A stretch of 64,000 nucleotides of DNA from CAYMUL01 sp964393605 (lineage in GTDB: Bacteria; Bacteroidota; Ignavibacteria; Ignavibacteriales; Ignavibacteriaceae). The position numbers and the translations under genes are program-made. Shown piece by piece: positions 1-9,710 of the stretch; position 1 is the first letter of the stretch; each line of letters begins with the position of its first letter. The DNA lies in NCBI GenBank assembly GCA_964393605.1, contig CAYMUL010000010.1:1-64000 (forward strand), written 5' to 3'. The notes beneath the pieces were generated by a model. That model did not search any database. It was given only the letters and a program-made list of their open reading frames with translations, and was not told the DNA's origin.

Positions 1-142
1 TTCGCAAAAGAACAAATAGCACACTGATGACACTGATACAACTGATTTTCACAGATTGGACTGCTTCATATTTAATTACTTGGCACGCAGGGTGAATCAT
101 CGTTGTCTGTCATTTATAAAATTCATCTTAACAGAAATAATT

Positions 143-1903
143 TTATTTGATCAATAACATTTTTCTCGTTTGGATATAATCTCCCGTTCGCAATTGGTAG
201 AAATACAATCCACTTGGTAATTGATAATTGAATCCTGATGCATCGGGAGAGAATTGATATTTGTAGACTCCGGGATCTTTTTCTTCATCCACTAATGTTG
301 CAACCTCATTTCCAAGTACATCATACACTTTAAGTACAACATTACTGAACGCTGAAAGCTGATAACTGATTACTGTTTCCGGATTGAACGGGTTGGGATA
401 GTTTTGGTACAACGTAAATCCTTTCGCAATTAACTCATCATCTATCGATGAAACAATTAACGATGCAACATTCGAAGGCAGTGATTCATTCCGTAACCGA
501 TCGTATGCAGTTACTGCGAAGTATAAATTTTGCGCGGGGAAAGAATTCAAATTGACATTAACGGAAGTTTGATTCATCACTCCAAACTGTTTTACATTCT
601 TAATATTCGTAAAATCTATTTGCGGAATAGTATCCATATAAACGTTATAATAATAAGCCGAGTCACCATCCGAAGCGAGCGTTGGTTTCGTCCAACTTAA
701 AATTAGATTAATGCTATCGCTTGTTTGCAAAGTAAAATCAGTCGGCGCATTCGGCAGTACATTATCTTTCCAACTCATTGAAGGAATATTTGCGGGATAC
801 GCATATTGATTCGCTTTAATCAAAGACAAAATATTTTTCTGATTATCCTTAAAACTGCGAGTGCGGTAATACGTTTGTCCTTGCCCGCCGTATTGACGAG
901 TTAAATCAACTTGTGCCAAAATTTCTGAAGCAGGCCAGTTGCCGTCATTCGTCCCCATTCGGTAAGTTGCAATTCCCGCATAAATATGACGCTGACTCCT
1001 ATTGATGATCCAATCATAAGAAAGAGAATCGAACTTCGGGCAAGTATTTATATCCCAATAAATTTGCGGAGAAAGATAATCATGTTTTCTTGCAAGCAAC
1101 CATCGGCGCGAATCTTGAAATATTTGAGTATAACCATCCCATCCGCTATTGCATGCAGAAAGATCTTTATAAATTCCGATCGGCGCGCTACCGACTTTCA
1201 CATTCGGGCGGACTGCTTGAACCGAATCATACAAAGCAAAGACAAATTGGTTTATGTTATTTCTTCGCCAATCGCTTTTACTAAGCCCGCCGCCGTAAAG
1301 CGCGTAAGTCGAATCGTCGAGAAAATCCGGGTTTGGATAACGAATAAAATCAAAATGAATTCCGTCGATATCATAATTACGAACCATTTCCATTGCGAGA
1401 TTTAGCAAATAAATTTTTGTATCGGGTAAACCGGGATCTAACCACCATTCATCGGCGTAAAGTTTGCACAAGTCGCGTCTTCTATTTACGATGTGCGGAG
1501 GATTTGTAGTAGGCGGAGTTCCCGTTCCATAAACTTTATAAACATTCCACCATGCATGAACTTCCATTCCTCTATTGTGTGCTTCTTCAATAGTGAATTG
1601 AAGCGCATCGTAGCCGGGGTTTCCGCCGATAGTGCCGGTTAATGATTTTGCATACGGCTCAATGGCTGAAGGATAAAGAAGGTCTCCTCTGGCGCGAACT
1701 TGCAGCATAATTGTATTGAACCTCGCATCTTTAAGTAAGTTAAGAAGCGCAATCATTTCATTTTTTTGCGCGGAAGGTCCGGAGGTTGTCGGCCAGTCGA
1801 GATTAAAAACAGTCGTAACCCAAACTGCGCGGGTCTCTTCCTTCGGTTGTGAAAAAAGTAAGGATGAAAAACTAAGTAGATAAAGTAGAATTTTTTTCGT
1901 CAT
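143..1903 (-). CDS. Secreted GHL10-like glycoside hydrolase with type IX sorting domain
   Basis: A 586-residue exported protein, probably acting on cell-surface or external polysaccharide. The start at 1903 is chosen because residues 1-18 from this ATG form a signal peptide (MTKK followed by a Leu/Ser-rich stretch, then SQPKEETRAVWV). The longer reading frame to 1957 would bury it. ETRAVWVTTVFNLDWP and the later FDFIRYPNP are typical of the GHL10 / DUF187 glycosyl-hydrolase-like TIM barrel (about residues 20-380). A fibronectin-III-like stretch (about 385-490) and a C-terminal type IX sorting domain with YQNYPNPFNP follow, ending QTRKMLLIK. The gene starts one base after the aroB stop, so it is co-transcribed with aroB-aroK. 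Its substrate cannot be read from the sequence. Confidence 0.85.
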   Translation of the reverse strand: MTKKILLYLLSFSSLLFSQPKEETRAVWVTTVFNLDWPTTSGPSAQKNEMIALLNLLKDARFNTIMLQVRARGDLLYPSAIEPYAKSLTGTIGGNPGYDALQFTIEEAHNRGMEVHAWWNVYKVYGTGTPPTTNPPHIVNRRRDLCKLYADEWWLDPGLPDTKIYLLNLAMEMVRNYDIDGIHFDFIRYPNPDFLDDSTYALYGGGLSKSDWRRNNINQFVFALYDSVQAVRPNVKVGSAPIGIYKDLSACNSGWDGYTQIFQDSRRWLLARKHDYLSPQIYWDINTCPKFDSLSYDWIINRSQRHIYAGIATYRMGTNDGNWPASEILAQVDLTRQYGGQGQTYYRTRSFKDNQKNILSLIKANQYAYPANIPSMSWKDNVLPNAPTDFTLQTSDSINLILSWTKPTLASDGDSAYYYNVYMDTIPQIDFTNIKNVKQFGVMNQTSVNVNLNSFPAQNLYFAVTAYDRLRNESLPSNVASLIVSSIDDELIAKGFTLYQNYPNPFNPETVISYQLSAFSNVVLKVYDVLGNEVATLVDEEKDPGVYKYQFSPDASGFNYQLPSGLYFYQLRTGDYIQTRKMLLIK

Positions 1904-1904
1904 A

Positions 1905-3008
1905 TTATTTGAGTTTATTATTAACAATTGCCAAGGTTTGAAAAAATACTTTTTCAATTATTTTTTTGTCCGTTTCGAAATCCAGAATCATTTTACCAAA
2001 ATCCTGAAAAAGGACAAAACGAATTTTCCCGTTCGAATTTTTTTTGTCTTTCATCATAAAAGAATAAACATTTTCAAAGTAAAGATTTTTTACACCGGAA
2101 GGGAAATCGAAAAGCAAAAGATTCTTCAAAGTTTTGTTTAGTAATTTTTCATCAATCAACTTTAGCGAGTGTGAGAGGAGTAGAGAAGAAACCATGCCGA
2201 GCCGAATTGCATCGCCGTGAGTGATTTTGAATTTCAATGCGCTCTCGTATGCGTGCCCGAACGTATGCCCGAAGTTTAATATTTTCCGTAGCGAAGATTC
2301 TTTCTCATCTTGCATAACCACACTTGCTTTAACAAGAATAGATTTCTCAACAACTTTTGTAAAATCATAATTCGTTTGTAAAACTGCTTTTGGCAATTCA
2401 CTTTCCAATTCATCGTAGAATTTTTTTTCGGAGAGATAAGAATATTTAATCACTTCTCCGAGACCGGAAACTATTTCTTTTTTGGGAAGAGAAGCAAAAA
2501 AATTAGTATCGATAATAACGGCTTCGGGGTGATAAAAAGAGCCGATCGTGTTTTTCGAGTTCATAAAATTAACGCCGGTCTTTCCTCCAATAGCACTATC
2601 AACTGCGGCGAGAAGTGTTGTCGGCATATGAATAAGTTTAACGCCGCGCATAAAAGTAGCCGCCGCAAAACCGGAAACGTCTCCAATATTTCCGCCGCCG
2701 ATTGCAATAACTGTCGTATCGCGGCTAAAATTATTTTTTAACATCGCAGAAAATATTTTTTCTACTGTTCTTAAATTTTTTCCCGTTTCACTTGAAGCCA
2801 AAATGAAAAATTCAACTTTATCCGCACACGAGGACAAAGTGTTTTTTAGCATTTCACCGTAGAGATCCCAAACGGATTTATTCACAACCACAAAAAAATT
2901 TTTCGTAATGCGTAAATCATAAAAAATGTTTTTACACTGACCGAAAATATTTTTGCCGATGAGAACATCATATTCTGCGGCGTGAAGTTTGATTTTTATT
3001 TTTTTCAT
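1905..3008 (-). CDS. aroB: 3-dehydroquinate synthase
   Basis: Converts DAHP to 3-dehydroquinate, the second step of the shikimate pathway, in the cytoplasm with NAD and a divalent metal. The 367-residue length is normal for the family. The NAD-binding stretch IGGGNIGDVSGFAAATFMRG and the following PTTLLAAVDSAIGGKTGVN are diagnostic. Metal-ligand regions GLGEVIKYS and NFGHTFGHAYE are present. It overlaps the end of aroK by one base (the aroK stop and aroB start share position 3008). It is followed one base later by the secreted glycosidase gene, an unusual operon partner. Confidence 0.96.
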   Translation of the reverse strand: MKKIKIKLHAAEYDVLIGKNIFGQCKNIFYDLRITKNFFVVVNKSVWDLYGEMLKNTLSSCADKVEFFILASSETGKNLRTVEKIFSAMLKNNFSRDTTVIAIGGGNIGDVSGFAAATFMRGVKLIHMPTTLLAAVDSAIGGKTGVNFMNSKNTIGSFYHPEAVIIDTNFFASLPKKEIVSGLGEVIKYSYLSEKKFYDELESELPKAVLQTNYDFTKVVEKSILVKASVVMQDEKESSLRKILNFGHTFGHAYESALKFKITHGDAIRLGMVSSLLLSHSLKLIDEKLLNKTLKNLLLFDFPSGVKNLYFENVYSFMMKDKKNSNGKIRFVLFQDFGKMILDFETDKKIIEKVFFQTLAIVNNKLK

Positions 3009-3562
3009 TAACTCTTTAATTCTAAAAATGGTTTAATTTGTTTAATTAATAAATCGACAGATCTACCGACGTTCTTCTCGTTCGTAGAAAAAATCAAATC
3101 TGCTTGCGAGTAGTATTTTTCGCGGGCGGAAAGTAACGCGGTAATTTTTTTTATCGCTTCATTTTTCTCCATCGGCTTTGAATCGATTGTTTGAAACATC
3201 GGTCGATCGACTTTGAATTTTAATCTCTCATAAATTTTTTCGGGTGAAGAGTAAAGATATACGAGATAACCGGCATCCTTAATTTTTTTGAAATTCTCGC
3301 TAAAAGTTATTGTTCCGCCGCCGAGCGAAAGAACAATAAAATCATCTTTCAATTCTTTTACTAAAAAATCAGATTCTATCTCTCGAAATTTTTCTTCACC
3401 AAATTCTTTAAACAATTCGGAAATTGATTTTGAAAAATGAGCTTCGATAATTTTATCCAAATCTTTATGCAACCAACCAATAGAGTTAGCAACAATTCTT
3501 CCCAAAGTAGTTTTTCCCGACGCCATGAAACCCGTTAATATCAATCGCGTTCGATTCATCAA
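3008..3562 (-). CDS. aroK: Shikimate kinase
   Basis: Phosphorylates shikimate with ATP, the fifth step of the shikimate pathway. The 184-residue protein has a P-loop near the N terminus (GFMASGKTTLGR), the shikimate-binding DxD-type motif in HKDLDKIIE, FREIESDFL and the glycine-rich LSLGGGT. It overlaps the upstream outer-membrane protein gene by four bases and aroB by one, so the three genes are translationally coupled. The start encodes MMNRTRLILTG; the second Met is equally possible. Confidence 0.95.
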   Translation of the reverse strand: MMNRTRLILTGFMASGKTTLGRIVANSIGWLHKDLDKIIEAHFSKSISELFKEFGEEKFREIESDFLVKELKDDFIVLSLGGGTITFSENFKKIKDAGYLVYLYSSPEKIYERLKFKVDRPMFQTIDSKPMEKNEAIKKITALLSAREKYYSQADLIFSTNEKNVGRSVDLLIKQIKPFLELKS

Positions 3563-4275
3563 AAATTTATTCTGTATGAAGTTCCGAGCAAAAAAGTTAC
3601 GCCGTCAACATTGATTTTAGTTTCAAACGGATCTTGCGGAAGAAAGTATGTGTACCCGTCGTAGTCCACAATTTCTGTGTTATACTTGCTCGCAACATTG
3701 AATTGCGGATCACGAAATTTCATCCCCATAAAAATTGAAAGATTGTTGCGAATAAAATAATCGAGCGAAACCCCGACTTGAATTCCGAAAGCAGTTTTAC
3801 GATCAACCAGATCGAGTGCGGCATTGCCAAATTTGCGAGTCATCTTTCCGATATAATAACCAACACCGCCGTACATATTAAATTTCATGACTTCGGTAGA
3901 AAAAGGAAGTTGATAAGAAATGTTAAATTCAACCGGAATGAGTTCGAATCCATCATCAACTATAATTGAACTTGTTACCGTGCCGGTTGTTGCAGTAAGA
4001 TTTCTTCCCGGTGCTTCTGTTTTCATAAACTCGGTGCAAAGTGTAAAATAAAGTTCATCCGAAATTTTATAGCGGGCTTCAAATGAAGGAGAAAAAATAT
4101 GTTCGAGCGGAAACGAAAAATTTCTGATTAATGGATCGGATGAGCGAGGAAAGAGATAAATCTTCGCGGTCGTTGTGTAGTTTCCCGCAACGGTGATAAC
4201 AATTTCGTTTTGCGCGAACGAAAAGGAATTTGCGCCAATAATCGCGAACAAAATTATGAGTAAATATTTTTTCAT
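3559..4275 (-). CDS. Outer-membrane beta-barrel protein
   Basis: A 238-residue exported protein of unknown specific role. A signal peptide (MKKYLLIILFAIIGANSFSFAQ) is followed by alternating hydrophobic/polar strands rich in Tyr, Phe and Gly, ending in ...SYRINF. The C-terminal aromatic residue is typical of BAM-inserted barrels. The pattern resembles OmpW/OmpA-like 8-strand barrels, but no family motif is decisive. It is the first gene of the aroK-aroB-glycosidase unit and overlaps aroK by four bases. A terminator lies between it and the upstream chaperone gene, so a promoter should lie in the short stretch 4276-4313. Confidence 0.75.
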   Translation of the reverse strand: MKKYLLIILFAIIGANSFSFAQNEIVITVAGNYTTTAKIYLFPRSSDPLIRNFSFPLEHIFSPSFEARYKISDELYFTLCTEFMKTEAPGRNLTATTGTVTSSIIVDDGFELIPVEFNISYQLPFSTEVMKFNMYGGVGYYIGKMTRKFGNAALDLVDRKTAFGIQVGVSLDYFIRNNLSIFMGMKFRDPQFNVASKYNTEIVDYDGYTYFLPQDPFETKINVDGVTFLLGTSYRINF

Positions 4276-4313
4276 TATGAATTGATAAAACTAAATCGTA
4301 TTTAAAATAAAAA

Positions 4314-4344
4314 ATCCCTCTGCTAAATAATTTAACAGAGGGAT
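4314..4344 (-). terminator. Intrinsic terminator of the PPIase gene
   Basis: Inverted repeat with arms ATCCCTCTG and CAGAGGGAT around a 13-base AT-rich loop. On the minus strand it is followed by a T-rich run (ATTTTTTATTTT). It lies just downstream of the chaperone gene stop at 4361 and upstream of the outer-membrane protein start at 4275. Confidence 0.8.
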
Positions 4345-4360
4345 AATTAAAAGTGAAAAA

Positions 4361-6445
4361 TTATCTGCCGTAAAACATGTAACGTTTATCGGTGATATCA
4401 GCATCCTCCTTCAGCTTTGCGAGCCATTGTGTGAAGAATGAAGATTTCTTTTCCTGCAAAATACTTTCGCGTAAAGTATTTCGTTGAATTGAATATGCAG
4501 TAGAATCAAAATTGGTGCGGCTTGTAACCTTTATTAAATAGGCACCACGCTGCCCTTTGTATGTATCGGTTACTTCGTTTAGTTTTGCATTATATGCAAG
4601 CGCACTGAAACCATAATCGATTCCAACTCCGGGAATGCTTCCTGCAAGTGTAAAATCGTTTGCAGTATTATATCTGATTAGCGGATCGATTGCGGGGGAT
4701 TTTGTAAGGTCGCCGCTGATTTTATTTTTTGCATTCTTGAGTACATCAACAGCTTTTGTTAATTTTTTTTCTTTTTTAACTTCTGCTTCAACTTCAGCTT
4801 TCACATCATCAAACTTTTTAATTCCGGGTTTGATAATTTCAGAAATCATGAAGACAACATAACCTTGCGGCACTTTGAAAACAGAGCTAATCGTGTTCAA
4901 GCCGTTTTCAAAAGAGAAATTCACGATGCCTTTGCTGTAACCGATTCCCGGGACTGAATAAACATCTTCGTTAAAAGGAGTGGTTTCTTGAATTGTATAA
5001 TTTGCAACTTTAGCTTCGGCTTCGAATCCATTTTTTTCGGAGAGATATGAAAAGTCGTTTGCTTTATTATAAATATTATCTCTCGTTGTTGCAGAAGGTT
5101 TCACTGCACTTGTAATTTTTTCGGAGACGAATTTTTCGGAAATTTTTCCGATAACTTTGATGATATGAAATCCGTAAGTTGTTCTAACCGGTTTTTGAAT
5201 TTCATTCACTTTTCCTTTGAAGCAAGCTTCTTCAAATTCTTTTACCATTCTACCTTTCGCAAACCAACCGAGATCGCCGCCGTTAGCCGCGCTTCCGGGA
5301 TCTTTCGAAAAAGTTTTTGCAAAAGTTTCGAAGTCAGCACCTTTGATCAGTTCATCATAAATTCTGTTTGCTTCTGTTTTTGCTTTCTCTTCGTCATTCT
5401 CAAAAGGGATGAGAATATGTTTTGCGCGAACGAAACTATCATCGGTTTTAATTTTTGCAACCAATTTGTAAAGTGCCATTCCCGTTGGTGTTGCAACAGG
5501 ACCAATCAAATCTCCGCTGTTTGCGTTTGCAATTAAATTTGCAACAGATTGCGGAAAGCCGGAAATATCCGTTGTATCTCGCGAGTATGGTGTTTCGCTA
5601 TAAATATCAACATAAGATTTGAATGAAGTGTCATCCTTTGCTTTAGTAAAAATATTATCGAGTGTTTGCTTGACATATTTAGAATCAGCTTCCGAAGCTT
5701 GAACCGGAAAGAGTACATATTTCAACTTCACCTGATTATCAACTTTATATTTCTCAGGATTGTTCTCAAAATATTTTTTCATTTCCTCTTCGGATGGTTT
5801 GAAGAGAGAATCTGTGAGGAAATTAATATCCAGAAATGCAAACTCGGCAGACATCTTCACATTTTGATCGACGAACTTTCTTTTCAATTCACCTTCGGAA
5901 ACAGTGATGCTCGAGAAAAGAATACTTTGTAATTTTTCTGTTAAGCGTTGCTGTCTGACTGCCTCTTCGGCTTGCAAAAGCGGTTCTTTATTTCGCGGAT
6001 CGTATAAAGCATTCTCATACATTTCGCGGTTAAAGTTTCCGGTTGAATCGATGAAATTTCTCTTTAAAAATTCCGGTGGATTATCGCCGAGAATAATTTC
6101 TTTAATTTCTTCATCCGTAACAGTAATGCCAAATTTTTCAATTTGCTGTTCGGTAAGAATTTGAGTAACGAGCGCATCCCAAACTTGGTCGCGAAACTGA
6201 TCCATATTTTCTTCATCAATATCCTGACCGGTTTGATTTTTTTGGTTTTCGCGAGCTCGTTCAATAAGATTCGAAAACTCCTGGTAGGTTATATCTCTGC
6301 CGTTAACGGAGCCAACATTATTAGTTCTTGCGCCAAAAATTTCCAAAACATTCGAATCGGAGATAATCATAAATAAGACGAAAAGTACGCCGACGGTGAT
6401 AATAAAAGTCGGCGCCAGATCGCGCATCCTGGCCATCATTGCCAT
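4361..6445 (-). CDS. Membrane-anchored SurA/PpiD-like peptidyl-prolyl isomerase
   Basis: A 694-residue periplasmic folding factor, probably helping outer-membrane and type IX cargo proteins. One N-terminal membrane helix (about residues 11-30, PTFIITVGVLFVLFMIIS) anchors it. A SurA_N-type region follows (NGRDITYQEFSNLIE...; DQVWDALVTQILTEQQIEKFGITVTDEEI). The parvulin (PPIC) domain lies at about 340-435, with VRAKHILIPF, FAKTFSKDPGSAANGGDLGWF and GFHIIKV. The layout is that of PpiD rather than SurA because of the anchor and the long C-terminal region. It has its own terminator and is probably transcribed alone. Confidence 0.9.
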   Translation of the reverse strand: MAMMARMRDLAPTFIITVGVLFVLFMIISDSNVLEIFGARTNNVGSVNGRDITYQEFSNLIERARENQKNQTGQDIDEENMDQFRDQVWDALVTQILTEQQIEKFGITVTDEEIKEIILGDNPPEFLKRNFIDSTGNFNREMYENALYDPRNKEPLLQAEEAVRQQRLTEKLQSILFSSITVSEGELKRKFVDQNVKMSAEFAFLDINFLTDSLFKPSEEEMKKYFENNPEKYKVDNQVKLKYVLFPVQASEADSKYVKQTLDNIFTKAKDDTSFKSYVDIYSETPYSRDTTDISGFPQSVANLIANANSGDLIGPVATPTGMALYKLVAKIKTDDSFVRAKHILIPFENDEEKAKTEANRIYDELIKGADFETFAKTFSKDPGSAANGGDLGWFAKGRMVKEFEEACFKGKVNEIQKPVRTTYGFHIIKVIGKISEKFVSEKITSAVKPSATTRDNIYNKANDFSYLSEKNGFEAEAKVANYTIQETTPFNEDVYSVPGIGYSKGIVNFSFENGLNTISSVFKVPQGYVVFMISEIIKPGIKKFDDVKAEVEAEVKKEKKLTKAVDVLKNAKNKISGDLTKSPAIDPLIRYNTANDFTLAGSIPGVGIDYGFSALAYNAKLNEVTDTYKGQRGAYLIKVTSRTNFDSTAYSIQRNTLRESILQEKKSSFFTQWLAKLKEDADITDKRYMFYGR

Positions 6446-6650
6446 AGTATCAAAAAACTCCTTTAATTTTCAAAATAAGTTGCTAAAAATAGAGATGAAG
6501 CGTCAGAAAATCAATCTAATTTTACGCAAAAATTCGAGGCGAGTGGAAAACCGAAGCAATTGCCGGAAGGTTTTTTCTTAAAAATTTATTGATTCCGAAT
6601 TTTTTTTATTGCTTTTGACCGAATAGTTTTAGAAATAAAAAAAGAAAGTT

Positions 6651-7271
6651 TTGAAACAGAAAAAAATTGACATAATCCGCGCCGCCGAGAGAAGATTTAA
6701 TAAATTCGGTTTGAAGAAAACTTCGCTCGAAGAAATTGCGCGCGACCTTAGAATGGGAAAAGCTACGCTCTACCATTATTTTATCTCGAAGGAAGAGCTT
6801 TACTTTGAGGTGCTTGCTCATCAAAAGAAAGAGATGCTTGCGGAGATTGAATCACTTTTCAATAATGAAACGATTGCCCCCTCCGAAAAACTTGAGCAGT
6901 ATCTTCATTCCAAACTTAACATCCGCGAAAAATATCCTCTTATACAAGTTCTTCTTAATTTGATCATTACCGAAGAGTTGCCGGACGAAACATCAAAAAA
7001 AGTTTATAAAAATTTATTATTGGATGAAGAAAAGTTAATCGGTTTGCTTTTGAATTCTCTCGCCGGTGAGAGTACGATTATCGGCGACAAAGAACTCGCA
7101 TTCTTTTTAGTGAGCGGAAGTTATCTTTTGCGAAGCGTTTTCATTTCAAAGTTCGGTGAAGAAAATCAATCGATGAATGATGGCTTCAACAAAAAAATTT
7201 CGAAAAGCTTTGTTGAGTTTGTTTTTAATTCCATCGGATTTAAAGAGTCTCCGAAAATTTCGGATTCTTAA
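6651..7271 (+). CDS. TetR-family transcriptional regulator
   Basis: A 206-residue DNA-binding regulator. The N-terminal TetR helix-turn-helix is clear: AAERRFNKFGLKKTSLEEIARDLRM then GKATLYHYFISKEELYFEVL (about residues 11-55). The remaining helical part is the ligand-binding/dimer domain and gives no clue to the ligand. No ATG precedes the helix-turn-helix; the start is TTG at 6651, preceded by an A/G-rich stretch. It is divergent from the PPIase gene, sharing the 6446-6650 spacer, and convergent with phoU (3-base gap), so it is not part of the pst operon. The neighbouring PPIase gene is a possible but unproven target. Confidence 0.88.
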   Translation: MKQKKIDIIRAAERRFNKFGLKKTSLEEIARDLRMGKATLYHYFISKEELYFEVLAHQKKEMLAEIESLFNNETIAPSEKLEQYLHSKLNIREKYPLIQVLLNLIITEELPDETSKKVYKNLLLDEEKLIGLLLNSLAGESTIIGDKELAFFLVSGSYLLRSVFISKFGEENQSMNDGFNKKISKSFVEFVFNSIGFKESPKISDS

Positions 7272-7274
7272 AAA

Positions 7275-7976
7275 TTATTCCAACTCGCCGTTATCGTCTT
7301 CTATTTCGCGCGAGAAAAATTTTTCGTAATTATGTTTTATCAACTGCGCTTCGACAATAAAATAAACGTCCTCGGCAATATTCGTTGCATGATCTCCCAT
7401 TCGTTCCAGCTGCCTCGACATTACTAAAAACGCCACTCCGATCTCAATATTCTCTTTATCTTCTTTCATAATGTTAATCATGATTGAATGATTTTCGCGA
7501 TTCAGTCTGTCGAGTTCATCATCATTCTTAATAACTTCTTCGGCAAGTTTGGCATTTTGCCCGATGAAAGAATCAATCGCCGATTTAATCATTTCTTTAA
7601 CTACAATCGTCATCGCGGAAAATTTCGTTCTGTCATAGAAAGACGGTTTCCTTTTGTGTAGCAAAAAATTTTCGCAGATGTTCACGGCTATATCGCCGAT
7701 TCTTTCAAGATTATTATTTATCGTCAGCGATGACATTATAAGGCGCAAATCGGATGCAACAGGCTGGTTGAGCGCGAATATTTTTTGACAGATCTTCTCA
7801 ATCTTCAAATCGTATTTATCAACTTTTTTATCCCGTTCAATAACCTGTTGAGCAAGCGCAACATCTTCTTTCTCAACCGCGCGGATTGCCATATCTACTT
7901 GTTCATCAACGAGACTGCACATCTTTATCACTCTCGTTTTTAATTTATCTAATTGTTGATCGAAATGCCTTTCCAT
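7275..7976 (-). CDS. phoU: Phosphate transport system regulator PhoU
   Basis: A 233-residue cytoplasmic protein with the two repeated three-helix PhoU units. It starts MERHFDQQLDKLK and carries the conserved segments SLVDEQVDMAIRAVEKED and MSRQLERMGDHATNIAEDV. PhoU couples the Pst transporter to phosphate-responsive signalling and restrains phosphate uptake. It is the last gene of the pst operon, 16 bases after pstB. No PhoR/PhoB pair is present in the window. Confidence 0.95.
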   Translation of the reverse strand: MERHFDQQLDKLKTRVIKMCSLVDEQVDMAIRAVEKEDVALAQQVIERDKKVDKYDLKIEKICQKIFALNQPVASDLRLIMSSLTINNNLERIGDIAVNICENFLLHKRKPSFYDRTKFSAMTIVVKEMIKSAIDSFIGQNAKLAEEVIKNDDELDRLNRENHSIMINIMKEDKENIEIGVAFLVMSRQLERMGDHATNIAEDVYFIVEAQLIKHNYEKFFSREIEDDNGELE

Positions 7977-7992
7977 TTATCTCTCCTTTTTA

Positions 7993-8751
7993 TTAACCGA
8001 ATCTTCCGGTTACGTAATCCTCTGTTTGCTTCTTCGAAGGACTTGTAAAAATTTTGTTTGTTTTATCGTACTCGATAAGTTCGCCCAAATAAAAGAACGC
8101 AGTGTAATCGCTCACCCTTGCCGCTTGTTGCATGTTGTGCGTTACAATCACGATGGTATAATTTTTCTTCAATTCAAAAATCAGTTCTTCAATTTTTGCG
8201 GTAGAGATGGGATCGAGTGCGCTGGCGGGTTCGTCCATCAATAAAATATCAGGTTCAACTGCTAACGCGCGGGCGATGCACAAACGCTGCTGCTGTCCGC
8301 CGGATAAACTGAGTGCGGGTTCGTGCAATCTATCTTTCACTTCATTCCAAATAGCAGATTGAATACAAGTGCGTTCAACAATTTCTTCGAGGAGTTTTTT
8401 ATCTTTTACACCGTTCAGGCGGGGACCGAAAACCACGTTCTCAAAAATTGTTTTTGGGAAAAGATTTGACTTTTGAAAAACCATTCCAACACGTTTTCTT
8501 AAATTGACAACATCAATGGCAGTATCGTAAATATTGACTCCATCGATGATTACTGAACCGGTAATTTTCACGTTTTCAATCAGATCATTCATTCTGTTTA
8601 GCACACGCAAGAAAGTTGATTTTCCACATCCCGATGGACCGATGAATGCAGTTACGTTCTGAGGCGCAATGTTTAGCGAAATATTTTTCAATGCTTGCTT
8701 TTCGCCATAGAACAAACTTAAATCGGTTACACTAATTTTTGTTTCTTTCAT
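7993..8751 (-). CDS. pstB: Phosphate ABC transporter ATP-binding protein
   Basis: ATPase subunit of the high-affinity phosphate importer. The 252-residue protein has Walker A (GPSGCGKST, residues 38-46), the ABC signature LSGGQQQR (149-156), Walker B ILLMDEP (169-175) and the H-loop in [27 protein letters not shown] and [20 protein letters not shown] are characteristic of PstB. It is 8 bases after pstA and 16 before phoU. Confidence 0.97.
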   Translation of the reverse strand: MKETKISVTDLSLFYGEKQALKNISLNIAPQNVTAFIGPSGCGKSTFLRVLNRMNDLIENVKITGSVIIDGVNIYDTAIDVVNLRKRVGMVFQKSNLFPKTIFENVVFGPRLNGVKDKKLLEEIVERTCIQSAIWNEVKDRLHEPALSLSGGQQQRLCIARALAVEPDILLMDEPASALDPISTAKIEELIFELKKNYTIVIVTHNMQQAARVSDYTAFFYLGELIEYDKTNKIFTSPSKKQTEDYVTGRFG

Positions 8752-8759
8752 AGCTGGGT

Positions 8760-9710
8760 TTAAATCTTTCCTAATTTTTTTCTGAACTTATATCTGAAAA
8801 TAATTGCAGTGATATTCAAGAGTAACGTTAATACAATCAACACTAATGTTGAACCGTATTGAAGAGGCAATGTTAATGTGGGATTGCTCGATTGTGTCGA
8901 GAGTATAAAAATATGATAAGCGAGATACATAAACTGTTCGGTCGGGTTTATCATCGGGATGCAGTAACCGGCGATGCAAAGATCGACAACAGGAAGATTC
9001 GGAAGAAAGAATGCGCATCCGAGAAAAAGTATCGGCGCAGTTTCCCCAACTCCGCGGCTAATTGCCAAAATTGTTCCCGTTAAAATTCCAGGGCGCGCTT
9101 GCGGAAGTACAACCGAACGAATCGTTTGCCATTTTGTTGCCCCCATTCCGTAAGATGCATCTCTGTGAGATTTTGGAACCGCGTTTAACGACTCCAATGT
9201 TGATACAATCACAATCGGCAAAACCAACACCGATAAAGTTGCAGAAGCCCAAAGTAATGCCGGTTGCCCGAATAGCAGTCCCGTACTTAAAATTTCATCG
9301 AGGTTTCCGCCGACAAAGAGAACAAAAAATCCTAAACCGAAAAGCCCGAATACTATTGAAGGAACGCCGGCAAGATTATTAATTGAAGTCCGAATTATTC
9401 GGCTAAAAATATTATCCGATGCGTACTCGCTCAAATAAATTGCGGAACAAACTCCAACCGGCACAGCAAACAAAACCATAATCACCGTAACTGCAACAGT
9501 TCCAAATATAGCGGGACCGATTCCTCCTTCGGTCATATTATTTTTTGGAGAATCGAAAAGAAACTCGAGTGATAATACTTCGCTTCCCTGTGTAAAAATA
9601 TGTCCGAGCAGAAGCGCAAGTATTAACACCAGTATTCCGAAAATCAATTTTGTAAAATTGATAAATATCGTTCCGGTTAAATCATTTCTTTTCTTTCCGA
9701 AGTCAATCAT
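8760..9710 (-). CDS. pstA: Phosphate ABC transporter permease PstA
   Basis: Second membrane subunit of the phosphate importer: 316 residues with about six transmembrane helices. Typical PstA stretches are [41 protein letters not shown], the EAA-loop region [32 protein letters not shown], and [14 protein letters not shown]. Its start overlaps the pstC stop by one base. The N-terminal 20 residues are polar and cytoplasmic. Confidence 0.95.
   Translation of the reverse strand: MIDFGKKRNDLTGTIFINFTKLIFGILVLILALLLGHIFTQGSEVLSLEFLFDSPKNNMTEGGIGPAIFGTVAVTVIMVLFAVPVGVCSAIYLSEYASDNIFSRIIRTSINNLAGVPSIVFGLFGLGFFVLFVGGNLDEILSTGLLFGQPALLWASATLSVLVLPIVIVSTLESLNAVPKSHRDASYGMGATKWQTIRSVVLPQARPGILTGTILAISRGVGETAPILFLGCAFFLPNLPVVDLCIAGYCIPMINPTEQFMYLAYHIFILSTQSSNPTLTLPLQYGSTLVLIVLTLLLNITAIIFRYKFRKKLGKI

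Noticed and set aside
986..1405. Plus-strand 139-residue frame
   Set aside because: Antisense to the well-supported glycosidase gene, with no features.
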